NCBI GenBank assembly: GCA_001584585.1
Contig: LSYV01000011.1
Location: 1,905,698-1,969,697, forward strand
DNA length: 64,000 nucleotides
Direction of reading: 5' to 3'
Source: Gonium pectorale
Taxonomy: Eukaryota; Chlorophyta; Chlorophyceae; Chlamydomonadales; Volvocaceae
Both the position numbers and the translations under genes were made by a program. This document shows, piece by piece, positions 1 through 12,700 of the stretch (position 1 is the stretch's first letter; each line of letters starts with the position of its first letter). The notes under the pieces are model-generated. The model made no database searches, was not told the DNA's origin, and saw nothing but the letters and a program-made list of their open reading frames with translations.

Positions 1-2711
1 GCGCCTGCAGCCACGGCCGCAGATGCTGTGCTGGGAGAGACGGCTGACGCACCGTCAGCTGTTGCAGGTCAGGCGGCTGCCACGACACCTGCTCCTGCCG
101 CCGCAGCCGCTGCTCCTGCAGTCCGCGGAGCGGGGTCAGAGACGGTGCCGTCAGTCAGCCGTCAGCCAGAGTTGCATGTGCGCTCCGTGCCGTCGCCAAC
201 TCCCCTACAGAGGCCCGACCAGGCCCCCGCGATCGGCAGGGTCCTAACGGGCGCCAAGCAGCTACGTTTGGGACTGCGGCAGGGTCTGGCAGCGGCGGCT
301 GCCCTGGGTGCGGCGGCGGCGGCGGTCGCTGGCGCGGGCGGCACGCCGGCGGCCGTTGGCGCGGCGGCTATCGTCACCAGTGCCCTGGGTACAGCGGCCC
401 TTGCACGATCCAAGCGGGGTTCTGAGGTCTTTGGCCACATGGCTGTCCGGCTGGCGGCGGCGGTAGCTGCTACGGCCGCAGCGGCGGCGTCTGTCGTAGC
501 TGGCGGCGAGGCTGTGTTACTGTCAGCAGCGGTTGCTGCTGCGGCAGCGGCTCTCGCAACGGCTATGGCATCGGCTGGCGTTGTATCCCCGCCGCCGCAG
601 CCAAACTCGCAGCAGGAGGCGGCGCCCGCGGGCGCAAGGGCACCGGGCACCGTTCGCGCAAGTGAGAGGCAGCTGCCATCCGGCCTGCCGGCGCCCAACG
701 CCATCTCCGCTCCGCGGCTGAGTCGCGCCTCTGCGACCGGCCCGCCAAAGCTATTTCCACAGCGCATGGCCATTGTGGCACCGCCAGTGCAGTTAACATC
801 TCTCAGTGAGACGGCGGGGGCCATTCCGTCCTCGGGCGGCACGGCAGCCGGCGTCGGGCCCATGCCGCCCAAGCCACGGGTAATGCTGAGTGTGCTTGCC
901 CCCAAGGCGGCAGCGCCGGGGGCGGCACGCTGGGTCTTCCGCTTTGGGCGCGGAGGCGCCTCCGCAGGGGCTTTTGGCGGCGCCAGAGCCATTGGCGGTT
1001 TCGGCGGTGGCGGTGCGGCGCGCAATGGAGGGCGTGGGTGGGTGCTGTGGTGGAGGGGCGGCGGCGAGGCGCTTGGCGTCGATGCACAGGCGACGGCAGA
1101 GACCGCAGCCGCGGCCGAGCCCCTGCTGAGCGGGGCGGCAGTGCCAGCGGCGGCCATGGGAACAGCGCCCTTGACCGCACCGGCGCCCGGCCCCAGGCTC
1201 GCCGGCTACCCTATCAGCCCGTCGCAGCCGGCTCCGGCGCGGGGCTGGTTCCACCAGGGGATGCAACGCCATGTGGCCGCCAGCCGGCAGGCAATGCGGG
1301 CCGCGACGGCCGTGGCCGCGCGCGGTAACCTGGGCCTGGCAAAGCTGCGGCCCCTGGCGCTCCTAGACACCCTTCGAGGCTCGGGCCGCGCTGCCCTGCC
1401 GCTGCCGCCCGCGCTTCTTTCTGGGGGCCTGGAGCTTTGCAACACACTGGTCGAGCCAGCGAGGCGGCCAGCCTGGGCGCCGCACAGTGCCGGGTTCGTC
1501 GGCTGGCGTCCCCATGCCGGGTCAGCGGCTCAGCGGCAGGAGCAGCAGCCTCTCCCGTTTTTGGCTGTCCCTGCCGCGTGGCTCTGGCCCCGGCGGGCGG
1601 GCGCTGCGGCTGGAGGGTCAGAGCCGGGGCAGGCCAGCGCTCAGCAGTCGTCGCGTGGGGCCGGGGCGGCGGCGGCATCATCTCCCGCCGCAGCATCTCA
1701 GGCGTCCTTGACGGCAACTGCGTTATCCTCGGCCGCAGCAGCAGCAGCGGCGGCGGCCACGGCGGCAGCGGTGGCAGTGGAGGGGGCACGGGCCAGGGAC
1801 AGCCGGCCGCCGGTCGTGGGCCTGGCGCCACTGGTGGCGGTTCGGCGCGTAGCCGAGGGGCTTCGGCGCCAGGCGCTGCGGCGTGGCTGGTGGGGCCGCT
1901 GGCTGCTTGAGGGTGTGGTGGGCGTTCTGCGGGGACCGGCCGCCCTGGTGGGCATGCTGGGCCGCCTACCGGCATGGGGCCTTCAGGTGAGGGCGCGCGG
2001 TTCATGGGGAAAGGACAGGGAAGCTTCGCTGTGACCGGCCTACAGGGCTGCTGTTCCCTACCGCGTCGGGAAGGCACCTCGTAAGGCGTGCTCGTCCGTA
2101 CAGATCCTGGGTCAAACGAAAACGTCTGACCATCCGTGCTGGGCCTCCTCTCCTCATGCCAGGTCTTCCGCCACGGCCGCCGGCCGCTGACCGGCCCCGC
2201 TGACCGACTCAGCGGCTCTGAGTTCGGCACCGTACTACCCGGCCCTCGGGCCTCCGGTGCGGCCTCCCAGGAGGCCCCCGGCTCGTCGCAGCAGGGCAGC
2301 TGGGACGCTGTGGTGGTCGCCGCCAGCTGCCGCGACCCGCTCCGGCTGCTGCGCACACGGGAGCTAGAGCAGTTGCGCGGCCAGGCGGCGGAGGCGGGCT
2401 GCCCGCTGCTGCCGGTACTCCTCACATGCGAGGACACGCCGCTGTCGCGGCGGGCGACGGCTCAGCGCTCGCTGGCGGCGGCGTGCGGCATGGACCTGGC
2501 CGCCGTGCGCGTCGTTTGCCTGCCGTCGTGGCTGCTGCACCAGCCGGCGGCGGCCATCCCTGCAGTGGACCTGGTCGCTGTGTGGGCTGAGGCGATGGGT
2601 GCAGAGGGTGCAGAGGGGCTCCGTGGCGCGGTGCAGGCGGCGGTTGCAGGAGGCGACCCAGCTGGCCAGCAGGGCAGCGGCAGCAGCAGCAAGCCACGGA
2701 CGCCCATGTGA
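1..2711 (+). CDS. 3' part of an Ala-rich, probably membrane-associated protein (5' truncated by window)
   Basis: The frame is open from base 1, so the gene begins outside the window. Exon A runs 1-1986 and exon B 2163-2711 (TGA). The intron has CAG|GTGAGG and CCAG|GTC borders and is phase 0, which keeps one frame. The visible 844 residues include three Ala/Val-rich hydrophobic stretches near the start that could be membrane helices, then long Ala/Gly/Pro low complexity. A more ordered C-terminal ~110 residues begins near WDAVVVAASC. That tail alternates predicted strands and helices and holds VLLTCED, which resembles the G4 (TKxD) region of P-loop GTPases; no Walker A is visible here. I do not recognise the family. 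Membrane location and the GTPase-like tail are inference. Confidence 0.6.
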
Positions 2712-4920
2712 GCAGCCTTGTTGGCCCTGGGAACAAGCCAGAGTGCATGTAGGGTAGACGATGTGCATACATCTAACTGCCACCAGATCCGGAGTTAATA
2801 TTGCAAATTTGTGTTTGTCGGCATTCGCGCCGGCGACTTTATTATGGCGTTGGTTGTCGAGTTGTGTTTATTCTGGCGTGCATGGAGGCGCCGTTTGTTT
2901 GCGTGGTTGCAAGCTGGGCGGCAGCCCGTATTCCAAGACGCAGAACCCAGTCCCCGCTACACGCTGTTGCGGTTACGCCGTATTGGCGCAATGTGGTGGT
3001 GTCGAAGGCAGACAGGCGTCCCGTAGGCGCATTAGGCGCTGCAGGAGTAGTGCAGACACAGCGCAGACAGAGGCATGACTGGGTTGCCGTTTTTAACCAT
3101 ACGCATTTGCAGTCAGCATGGGCAAGCGCAGACAGCGCAGACGAGGAATGAGAAGATATCATAATTCTTTCACGGCTTGGGTTGATGGTGACATTGCCAA
3201 TGTGCACGCCGTTCCCGCTGTGTCAAGGACTGCTTTTCCCATTCCGGATTTGCAACCGGAGCTGAAGAGCACTTTCCAGAGGCCACTCGTTGGCTCGTAT
3301 TTCTTGTTGGGTGCCAGCATGGTGACGGCGTTGGGAGCGCAAGGCGCTTGTTATAGCCCAGTGCTTCATTCCGCACGGCGACTCAATACTAAGATTGTTA
3401 GGAGGGAGGCCTACGGATAGCGTGTGACTACGGCGCGTGCGAAAGGAGTGCACAAGTGCGGTAATGCATACGGCAATAGAGGAAAGTGGACACCGGGAAA
3501 GTGGAATCCGGGAGGACAAGTGGAATCCGGGCCATCTAGGTCTGACCTCTGGTTGGGCGCCAATGGCACTTCCAGCACACCCATGGATATCTGGGTACTT
3601 CTCAAATCCCTGGCTCGTTTGGGCATTCTTTTGCTCGGTTCAGGCCCATGCCCGCCGGGCTATGTAACATGGACTGCAGTCAGGGACGGCCCTAACTCGG
3701 CCGGCGTACCGTTCAGCGTGGGTACGACTTGGCTGTCACAGCGCCCCTTGCGTGGCCACCACAGGCCCGCATGTCATACCCGTTCAACTAATCATACAAT
3801 GACGGTACGGCGTCATCACGGGACTAATCAAGCATACTCAAGCTCGACCATACCATACCAGCCAAACCGAGATGCAGCTATACACATTGCATATACGTAA
3901 ATGCAGCTCCCTGTAAGAAGCTGCTGACGCATCCCCAAGCCGAGACACTGCAGTGAAATGGCATACGTATGAGTGACGCGCCTGGACATGCCTGGTCCGC
4001 ACCAACGCCTAGGTGGGTCTACCAACCCGTCCCGCACGGCGGCCGGCGACCGCACCGGCCATCCCGCACGACTGTCGTGGCTGCATCGCGCGAGGACCAT
4101 GGTGTGGAAAGCATCACCACCCCTTAACTCGCACCATTGGCAACCAAGCTGCACACATGACACGGCATCAGAATCGCAAACGGTATTTTCCTAGCAGCCC
4201 TCGCCCCTTCACTTCCCTTCACCAGAATGTTTGTGGATGGCCTTTGTCTTCCGTACTGCACTCTTCCGTACTGCTTCAACATGCATAGCGCAGTACAGCA
4301 GATACTGATCACAAACTAGGCTTGTATAACAGGTCAATATGTTTGACTGCAGGTCCAGCGCTTCGGTTACACTGTCGGGTCAACCGCCACGCTCCGACAC
4401 GCATCTCCACTGCAAATCCGGGGCAGCATCGATGCGAGTGCGACGGCGCTCCTACCCCGCTGCATGCCACACCAGGGCCCGGCTACCTAATGGCGCAGCC
4501 GACCCATCCGCAATCCGGCGCAGTCGGCAGGCTCATGCACACGACTCGACCGCAACAGCCAACAGGCAACAAGCGCATCAGCTCTAATATGAAGACAATC
4601 ACATGAAGCCTGGCCGGTAGCCGAGGCGTGCATAAAGGGCGCAGGGGCAGCCGTGCTAATGGCCCATACGCGCCGGTCAACAGCACCAACTCCGCAGATT
4701 GTCGCAAGCCGATGATGATTGAGGTTCACCGCTTGTGCCATGCGCCGCGCTCGCGCACAACCCCAACGCTTTCCGGCTGACCCTTAGGTCGTCGTCATTC
4801 CTGCCATAAGCTGCCCCCCGCGACCCTCCCCTTCAATGCACCCAGCAGCCAGCACCCTCACCGCTCGTCCTCCTTGCGGCCGCTGCCGCTGCACGCAATA
4901 ACTGCGCCGCCCCACGCCTG
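2712..4920. other. Intergenic, no gene recognised
   Basis: 2.2 kb between two genes pointing towards each other. GC is lower and stop codons are frequent. No ORF here has a recognisable domain or splice partners. TTACA at 4367-4371 (TGTAA on the minus strand) could be the polyadenylation signal of the F-box gene. Confidence 0.5.
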
Positions 4921-7355
4921 TCAGTCATTAATTTGCAGGCAGACCATGCCGGGGGCCAGCCCCGCGCCGCCCAGCAGGCCCCTCACTCGGGCCAGCAGCG
5001 CCTGCGCCCGCTCGCGGACTCCCCGTCCACCACCGCCACCACTGCTGCCACTTGTCCCACCGTCGCTGCTGCCGTCATCGCTATCCCGCGCCCAGCCCCT
5101 GTCGTCAGCGCCCTCATCCTTATCCATGTCCTCGCCATCCTCCTCGTACTCGCTGCCGTTCCCACCCTCATCGTCGCTGTCATACTCCTCTTCCTCCTCG
5201 TGGATGTGATGCTTCAGCACAACCTCCAGGCAGCGCGGAGCCGAGGCGGCGCACAGGCGCTTCAGCGCCCCCGCGACCACCTCCGGCGCCTGCCGCACCA
5301 ACGTGCGCGCGCTCAGCTCCAGGCGCTGCAGGCGGGACAGGCTCCCCAGCAGCGGCAGCGCCTCCACGGGTAAGGACGGAGTGTGCTCCTCGAGGCACAG
5401 AGCCTGTGTGGGGTAATGCAAAATGTTGTTGGGGAAGGAACGCATTGCGGATAGGCGGCGTGGTAACCGCACATCTACCGGTTTGTGCAGTGCCTCGCAT
5501 CCCACCGCAATATCCCACCCCATGACCCAGGAGCCATGACCCGCTCACATCACGTCCTCCCGACACCTGTCGTCCCTCACCTCGAGACTCTCCATCCCTG
5601 CAATGCAGCGCATCTCAGCCTCGCCGAGCAGGATCCTGTTCAAGGTGAGGTTTGCGGGCCCCGCCTCCGCCAGCACCTCCAGCCACGGCATGTGCCCGCG
5701 CGGCGGCGCCGCCAGCCCCGCCACCCCGCCACCAGCCCGCAGCGCCTCTGGCGCGGGCGGCCGCAACAGCAGGTCACAATACAGTACTTCCACTGTGCAC
5801 CCCTCGAAGCCCCCTGCCAGGCCTCGCACCGCCTTCGAGCCGCGCCGCGCCAAGTGCGTTTTGCGGGCCCTCGCCATGAGCCGCAGGGCGCTGGTCAGCG
5901 CGCGCTCCATGGCGGGCAGCAGCCGACCGTCCAGGTCGGTGTGGACTCCGGGAAGCAGCTCGATGTCAATGTGGTCCTCGCCAAACTCGACCCAGCGCAG
6001 GCAGTCGGGCAGCTGCAGGCAGCCCAGCACCCCGATGTCGACAGAACCACCGTGGAGGTGCAAGCTGCACAGGCGTGGAGGCAGCGGCCACACGAGCGGC
6101 CCCACCAGCGGCTCCGGGGAGGGCCTAGCAGCCTGCCGACGGTCAGGCCCGCGGGGCTTCTCGGCCGTAAGGCCGGCGGAGAGGTGGGTGAGGGCGGTCA
6201 GGTGTTCCATGCCGCCGACGTCGAGATCTGCAATCACGACCTCCAGGCTCTGCAGGTTGACGAGGCAGGTGAAGAGGGACGGCTGCAGGCTCCCGCCGCA
6301 CCCGACAACGCGGTCTAGGAGAAGACTCGTGAGGCCCGACAGGTATGGCAGCACGAATGACAGCTCCTTGTACGGCACGTTCGTCAGCGCTAGGGACTGA
6401 AGGCCGGTCATGCGCGACAGGGGGCTCAAGCTGCAGTCTGGGGATGGCGGCGGCGGGGGAAAGCAGTACATGGACAAATCTGGGAGGTCGATGGTCAGGC
6501 TACGCAGTTGGGAGCAGCCGCACAGGGTGGCCAGAATGTCCGTGGAGGCGCAGCTGTCGAGGTCGATGCTTGTGAGGCAGGGCAGTAGGGGAGCCGCCGC
6601 GGCTGTGGCCTGGCCTGCTGCGTCGCTCTTGCCGCCCCCCTTGCCGCTGCGCTTGCGCTTGCTGGCCTCTCTCGCAGGGCTGCCAGCGCCCAGTAAGCAC
6701 TTGAGGCCAGCTTTTACCACCCTCCCGTCCAGAGCACCAGGCCCAGTGAGGCGGAGGTGGGCGACGGACGGGAAGGCCGTGGCAATGCCGCGCGCTACTG
6801 ATGCTGTGAGCAGCTCCGGGGGGTACAGCTCCAGGTGCCGTGTGCGGAGAGTGGCACTGGGCATCATGGAAAGCAGCTGAGTGACGTCCCGCAGCAGCTG
6901 CACACTGTTGGGAATGGGGGCGTAAAACCCATTGAACGCGGCGTCGCAGTTGCTCCAAGAGCACAGGCTGCATGACCGAGCTTGTATGTAGAAGGCAAAG
7001 ATACTCACAGGTGCCGCCGCTCTCGTTCCGGTCTCTCGCAGAGGCTAATGCTGAGGGTTTCAGGCTGGCAGCCACGCTCAAGGTATCGCTTCACCACTCC
7101 GAGCGCATCTTCGCTCCGTATGCATCTGTCACTGTCAGTGTCAAACCTTGTAATACGAAGCTCCTGCACCAACGCATCGTGCGCGGACCGCGTGGACCTG
7201 CAGAGTCGCCTAAGGACACGTCGTTCGCCAGGGCTGAGATGCTGCAGTATCTGCTGCAGAAGATCGGTGCTGCTCAGCACTGCCAAGGCAGGAACACCTT
7301 CAAGGTTGACAACGGGCAACGGCGTGGCATCAGCCGTTTGTTTCATACTCATCAT
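4921..7355 (-). CDS. F-box / leucine-rich repeat protein
   Basis: Three exons: 7355-7009, 6904-5581 and 5403-4921, about 717 aa. Exon 1 carries an F-box-like motif (VLSSTDLLQQILQHLSPGE, near residue 30) of the kind that binds Skp1 in SCF ubiquitin ligases. Exon 2 holds irregular leucine-rich repeats, for example LRSLTIDLPDL, LQSLALTNVP, LTSLLLDRVV and LQSLEVVIADL, which would form the substrate-binding arc. Exon 3 adds a last repeat and then a strongly acidic Glu/Asp/Ser/Gly segment of about 60 residues before the stop. Intron 2 is phase 0 with GAG|GTGAGG and ACACAG|GCT. The first acceptor is uncertain: I chose CCCAACAG at 6905 because it restores phase and gives a 104-nt intron. Predicted role is substrate adaptor of an SCF E3 ligase; the substrate is unknown. 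Confidence 0.72.
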
Positions 7356-8059
7356 TTACATTATAATATGTATCCTATGAAGCTGTTGCCCTTTTTAAGT
7401 GTGCAAACTCGTTCCAGTTCCGTAACGTTCCGTACAGGCATGGGGGATTGGGGTGGACCTAGGGTTTACAATCTTCGGCTTCATCGCACAAGCAATCTGA
7501 CTCTACACGGCATAAGTCGAGTGGCGTGAGGGAGGCCTGGCACCGGCAGGCCTTGCAGAGGTGCCACCACGCCACGGGAATCGTGGTTTACCAGACGGAC
7601 CCAGTTGGAGCCACGTATGCACGAAACATGTCACTACTGCGCCATTATCAGCCATCAGTTCCCGCCTGGGCTTTAACCGTATTCCATTACGTCCACCCTG
7701 GCCTCGGTCAAGGCACCCTCCTGTGGCCGGCGCTGACCCCCCCGATCTTTCATGGCATATTCGCCATCCAAACAATTGCAAGCTGCAGCTCCAATAATGG
7801 GCAAAGCCATAACGTGCACGTTCGGCAAACAGGACGGCTGTACAGGTTAGTGCAGCGAACAGGAGGGGTGCAATCTAATAGGTCTAATCCACCCAAACCA
7901 CAGGGGGTGGGTCGGTCACGAATCCAAAGGGGGTTGTCCCATCCATTCGACTCCCAATCCGGCAATCCAGCAATCCCCACCCCGTGGACACGACGACCGT
8001 TTTGTAGTCCCCGTGACCGACCCCCAAACCTAATCCACATCTATTTCATCCCTCCGAGC
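7356..8059. other. Upstream region of the F-box gene, no gene recognised
   Basis: About 700 bp between the F-box start codon and the LINE fragment. It probably holds the F-box promoter. I see no ORF with family features and no clear regulatory motif. Confidence 0.4.
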
Positions 8060-8920
8060 GAACCATTTATGCGAATGGTTGTCGGAGCACGCTCTCCGCC
8101 CAGTACCGTGAGTTGGCGCAGAGGCCACTCCAGTACCACTGGGCTAAGCTCGTCCTGCGGTTTTGGAACAGGCTGGTGAAGCGCCCCGATACGCAGACGT
8201 GCAGACCTGCTTGTCCTGGGGTGACCGACTGCTGGAGTGCTGGTCAGCAGGGACGCTGCGCTTCCTTGCCGACGCCGGTGTTCAGGCCCCCGAGGGCCTT
8301 GTGGCTAGAGCGCAAGCAAACTTCTTTGCTTCGCTGGTGGCACCCGTTACCCTTTACCCTTTTTTTACCCGTTGGATCGCTTTGCCGACGGGCTTGACGG
8401 TGGCGGCTGCTCCAAGTGGCTGGGGCGCCCCACGTTTTTCCCTAGCGGGGAGACGAGAGTCGAAGTATTCCGGTATGCCGGATCGATGGGTGACCCTGCC
8501 CATACTGCGACGGCGATGGTGCCCAGCCTGCACCAAACGCTGTTGCGGTTTAGGCTACGATGCTGGGAACGGAAGTGAAACGGCCCAATGGACGAGCTCA
8601 GGCTGAGCGGACACACAAGGCGTGTGGCTACGCTACGGCTGTAGAGGATGGACTGCATGTGTTCTGCGAATACCCGTGTTACGAGCAGCTCCGGGACCAG
8701 CTGGGTGCCTTGGGTTTTAGGCATCGGGACTACCATGACTATGATAGGCTCCGCCCGCTGCAGTGGGTGGAGGCAGTCTGGGAAACTTGACACGCCATAC
8801 TTCGGCGTCAGGTGCTGAAGCGGGGTAGAGACGGGGAACATTACCCGCTGCCCCATCCCATCACTCGCATTTCGCCCATGGCCCCCCGGCTTCGACGGAC
8901 GTGTAACCTGTAAACCTGAC
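8060..8920 (+). mobile_element. LINE (non-LTR retrotransposon) 3' end, 5' truncated and frameshifted, copy 1
   Basis: The segment encodes, in three successive frames, the C-terminal end of a non-LTR retrotransposon polyprotein. It starts near RPLQYHWAKLVLRFW at 8119 and ends with a zf-RVT-like cysteine/histidine region (HKACGYATAVEDGLHVFCEY) and a stop near 8790. A 3' UTR follows, ending GTAACCTGTAAACCTGA at about 8920. Related peptides and nearly the same 3' tail occur on the minus strand at 50533-51620, and a further copy lies at 62540-62960. At least three frame changes show that the copy is dead. Truncation at the 5' side is typical of LINE insertion. The exact family cannot be named. Confidence 0.75.
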
Positions 8921-9781
8921 TGGCCTCGCTGAAGCATGCTTAGGAGCAGGCCGCGGACAGACTGCAGTCTGCAGAGGGATGCACTTGCAGCCTGTCCGGC
9001 ACTCCGGGCGGATCTTGGCCATGGCGTTACATACCAGCCCCGTTACCAGCGCAACAGACCAGCGGGGGCCTGGCAACCCAGCGAAGAATCATCACAGCAC
9101 GTGCCACAGTACGACCGCCCAGAGTCCTTTCTCACGTTCCTCTCTGCGACTTCCAGAGCCCTCAAACAAACGCGGCTCTTGATGAGCGCAGCGCTTCGTA
9201 CCATCCTTCACAACCACCAGCCAAATGCGTCCGATTCTGACAAATAGAAACCGGGCTCGTTGGGCCTTCGCAAGCCCGGCAAGATACACTTGTGAAGGAC
9301 AAACAAGACTTAACATACGACGTACCATACAACCGCGCACCACCAAACGACGACGGGAGTCAAATGCGCCAGAGCAGTCCGCCTACACGGCTACCCCCAC
9401 CACCCCGTTGCTCGAGTACGTCAAGCTACGCGAACCAGCCCGGGAGGCCTGCGCACCGGGTCGCGCGCAACGCTGTACGGCAGCCGGGGAGGGGGGTTTC
9501 ATGCCACACAGCGCCACCTGCTCAGGCTACAGCGCAGTCCGAGAACCTGGTCTGGGGATTCCTCACTTTGTTCCGCGTAAGCCCCGATCCCCAACACCCG
9601 CATCTGCACTGTCCCACAACCTGACGGGCAGCCCTAGACTCTGCCCTAAAAACCCAGATCAGGCCAATCAACCGTCATTGTAAACAGCACAACCACGACA
9701 CACGCAGCCCCGAGCGTTGGCGTTTTTCCCGCGAGCCATACCTACGGCATCCCGCACGCGCCCCGCTCATGAAGCCATCAC
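8921..9781. other. Region between LINE copy 1 and the nucleolin stop codon
   Basis: No gene recognised. It should contain the nucleolin 3' UTR, which is read on the minus strand. The only TTACA (minus-strand TGTAA) I noticed is near 9028, rather far from the stop, so the true poly(A) site is unsure. Confidence 0.35.
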
Positions 9782-12700
9782 TCAATCGTCAAACGACATC
9801 TTCTTGCCGCTACCGGCGCCCGAGTCGATCCTCATGCCGCCACCGCGGCCACCCCGGCCGCCGCGGCCGCCGTCGCGGCCACCGAAGCCTCTCCCGCGGC
9901 CGCGACCGCCGTCACGCCCGCCAAAGCCCCGGCCGCCGCCACGCCCGCCGTCGCGCCCGCCAAAGCCGCCGCGCCCGCCGAAGCCCCGGCCGCCGCCGCG
10001 GCCACCGTCACGGCCGCCGAAGCCGCGGCCGCCGCCCCGACCGCCACCGTCACGCTTCTGGACGTTCGTGTCGACCTTAAGGTACCCGCCAGCGCACTCA
10101 GTGCCGTCCAGGTCGGCAGCGGCATTCTGGAGAAGGCAGGGCGGGGCCGACACGCATGCACCTCAGTCAGACCGCAAACGCAGGGCGGACAGAGTCGCCG
10201 AACAGATGGCAAGCAGGTAAGGGCGCAGTTCGATTCCCCATTTCCGCCCATGCCAATGCCTGTGCGGAACGGCGCCATTCGAGACTGTTAAGGACCAACC
10301 TGCCACAGATGCCTCCTGCACAATGCATCACAACACGCTCCGGCGCCAGGGGAATCCGCCCTCGCCATCCCTCACCTTGGCCTCCGTGCTGCCAAACTCG
10401 ATGTAGGCGAAGCCCTTGAGGGTGCCGGCCTCGCGGTCCGACGGCAACCGGATGCTCTTGATCTCGCCGCAAGAGCCAAACGCCTCCTCTAGCGCGGAGC
10501 GGATCTCGTCCTCCGAGGCGTGGTTGGGGTCAAAGCCCTTGACGAAGACGGTGGTGCCGTCAGAGTCGCCGCCGCCGCCACCGCCGAAGCTCTCCCTGCA
10601 AGCGGGCAACGCACGTCGGGGTGTTGGGGTGTCGGGGGAGCGCCGTGAAGCAAGCAAACCGTATTGGCCTCCCCTTGACCGCCACAAACAGCTTACATCG
10701 CTTGTACGATAAGCGTAAACTAGTCGGACCGAAACCCTGAGCCCGCTGCTGCCCCGCCGCCCGCCAGCTCCCAGGCTGCCCACCTGGGCGCGCGCGGTGC
10801 CGCCACCTCCACCTTGACCTGGCGGCCGTCCAGCTCCTGGCCGGCCTTCTCCGTGGCCTTCTGCGCCTGGGCGGGCTCGGCGAACTCGACGTGGGCATAG
10901 CCCTTGGAGCGGCCAGTCGCCTGGTCGTAGCCGACGCGGACGCTAACCACCTGCATGCGTGCAGCAGCAAGGAAAGGGAGTCAGAGGGTGACAGTGTGGC
11001 GGGAGGCGGATGTGCAGAGGGCAGTTGGGAGCAGTGGTGCATGGGGGGAGGCGCGTCGTGCGTGCATGTCTGTGCAGGGGAGGCGGGTCTCCCGGGGGCC
11101 TCACGACGGGAGCGCCGCAGGGAAGGTGCCGGAAACAGCGTGACCGGCTTTCCTGGGACGCAAAAAGACGCGCGCCACGGAAAGAGTGCCGCTGTCCCTT
11201 CCCACCCAGCCGCTTGCAACCGTCCAGTCCGAATCCTTGCGCCCAGCCGCAGCCCTCCCTCCCCAACTCATGGTTCCTTCTACCGTCCTCAACGGACCCT
11301 GGTCCGCACCTGGCCGCAGCCCTTGAAGAACTTCTTAATGGCCTCCTCGTCGGCGCCCCAGCTCAGGTTGCCCACGAACACGGTCGAGCTCTCGCCGGCG
11401 CCGCCGTTGGTTGCAGCGGCCTTGCCGTTAACGTCGATGCGCTGCTTCTTCTGGGCGGGCGCAGGCTTCTCCTCCTCCTCCTCCTCCTCGTCCTCCTCCT
11501 CGTCATCGTCCGCCTTGCGCTTGCTGGCGGCGGCGGGCTTCTTGGCCTCCTCCATCTCCTCATCCTCGTCGTCGTCGTCCTCCTCGTCTGTGGGGCATCG
11601 GGTTCCAGCCAGGGTGTCAGGTGAACGATGCATACGCTGTGAAATGGGTAACGCGTCCTGGGCCCGGACTTGATAGCTTTACCAGCACGCACAAACCGAA
11701 ACAGGCAGCCGGGCGGACAGGAGAGCAACCAGAAGCGTGGAATTGAGGCATCCCTGCCGTTATTGCAGGCACGACCCGGATTTGAAGGCTGCGCATGACC
11801 CCCGCCCATCGATTGCACTTGCTTCGGTTTCCGACCTCCGTCCCCGTCCTTGTCGTTCACATGTCCAATAGGCTGGCCCCGTTTCCCTCTGTGACCACCC
11901 ACCGTCGTCGCTGTCGTCGTCAGAGTCGGCCTTCTTCTTGGCGGCCGCGGCGGGGGCGGCCTTGGCCTTGGGGGCCTCCTCCTCGCTGTCATCGTCTGCA
12001 ATGCGGTCAGCACAGGTGGTGGAGGAGCGTCGTACATGGCACATGAGGTAACTCTAGCCAGGTGCCAGGACGCGTACTTTCCGGGGCGTTTCCCTAGGAC
12101 GAGCTAATGACGTGGCCATGTAAGACCCGCCAGGCTTGCCAGACCAGCTGGAACAAGGTATGTCCGCTCTTGGGATTGCGAGCTCCAAAACTACAAGTCC
12201 ACCTATGGAGTATCCTGGTCATCATCACATTGCCCCGCTGTCTAAGAATTTGATTAGATGAGGTCGTACACGCGGCTAATGCCCCTACCCACCATCGTCG
12301 TCGTCGCTGTCGTCCTCATCCGACGACTCCTGGATGGGTTGGTAAGCGAACAGGGGTGATCAGACAGTGCGCAGGGAACCCGAAGCAGTTCCACACGGGG
12401 TGTAAGTTGGTTGCATCAGATCTGGACGCCATGCGCGCTCCTTGCAGCGATGGAGGCGCCAACGGGGCCCTGGTGCAGGGCTCACCGGCAAGGCCACCCA
12501 AGCACACATGCCAGAGCCGAACCGACGCAGATATGGGCTCCCAATTAAATGGCAAATGTCTCCTACTGTGGTGGTCAATGCAGCCGTGGTTCGAACACGA
12601 CAACACTTGAATTCACCCCGACGCGCGGCCCACCTCCTTCTTGGCTGGCGCCTTCTTCGCCGCTGCGGGCGCCGCTGCCGGCTTGCCCTTCTTGGCGGGC

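Noticed and set aside
162..1157. 331-codon minus-strand ORF opposite the Ala-rich gene
   Set aside because: Shadow of GC-rich codon use; it is Ala/Pro/Arg-rich without domains, while the plus strand keeps a frame through an intron.
1214..2437. 407-codon minus-strand ORF
   Set aside because: It crosses the plus-strand intron and shows no family features; typical antisense shadow.
10200..10245. tRNA-like T-loop (AGTTCGATTCC)
   Set aside because: No matching acceptor, D or anticodon stems around it; it lies in a nucleolin intron.
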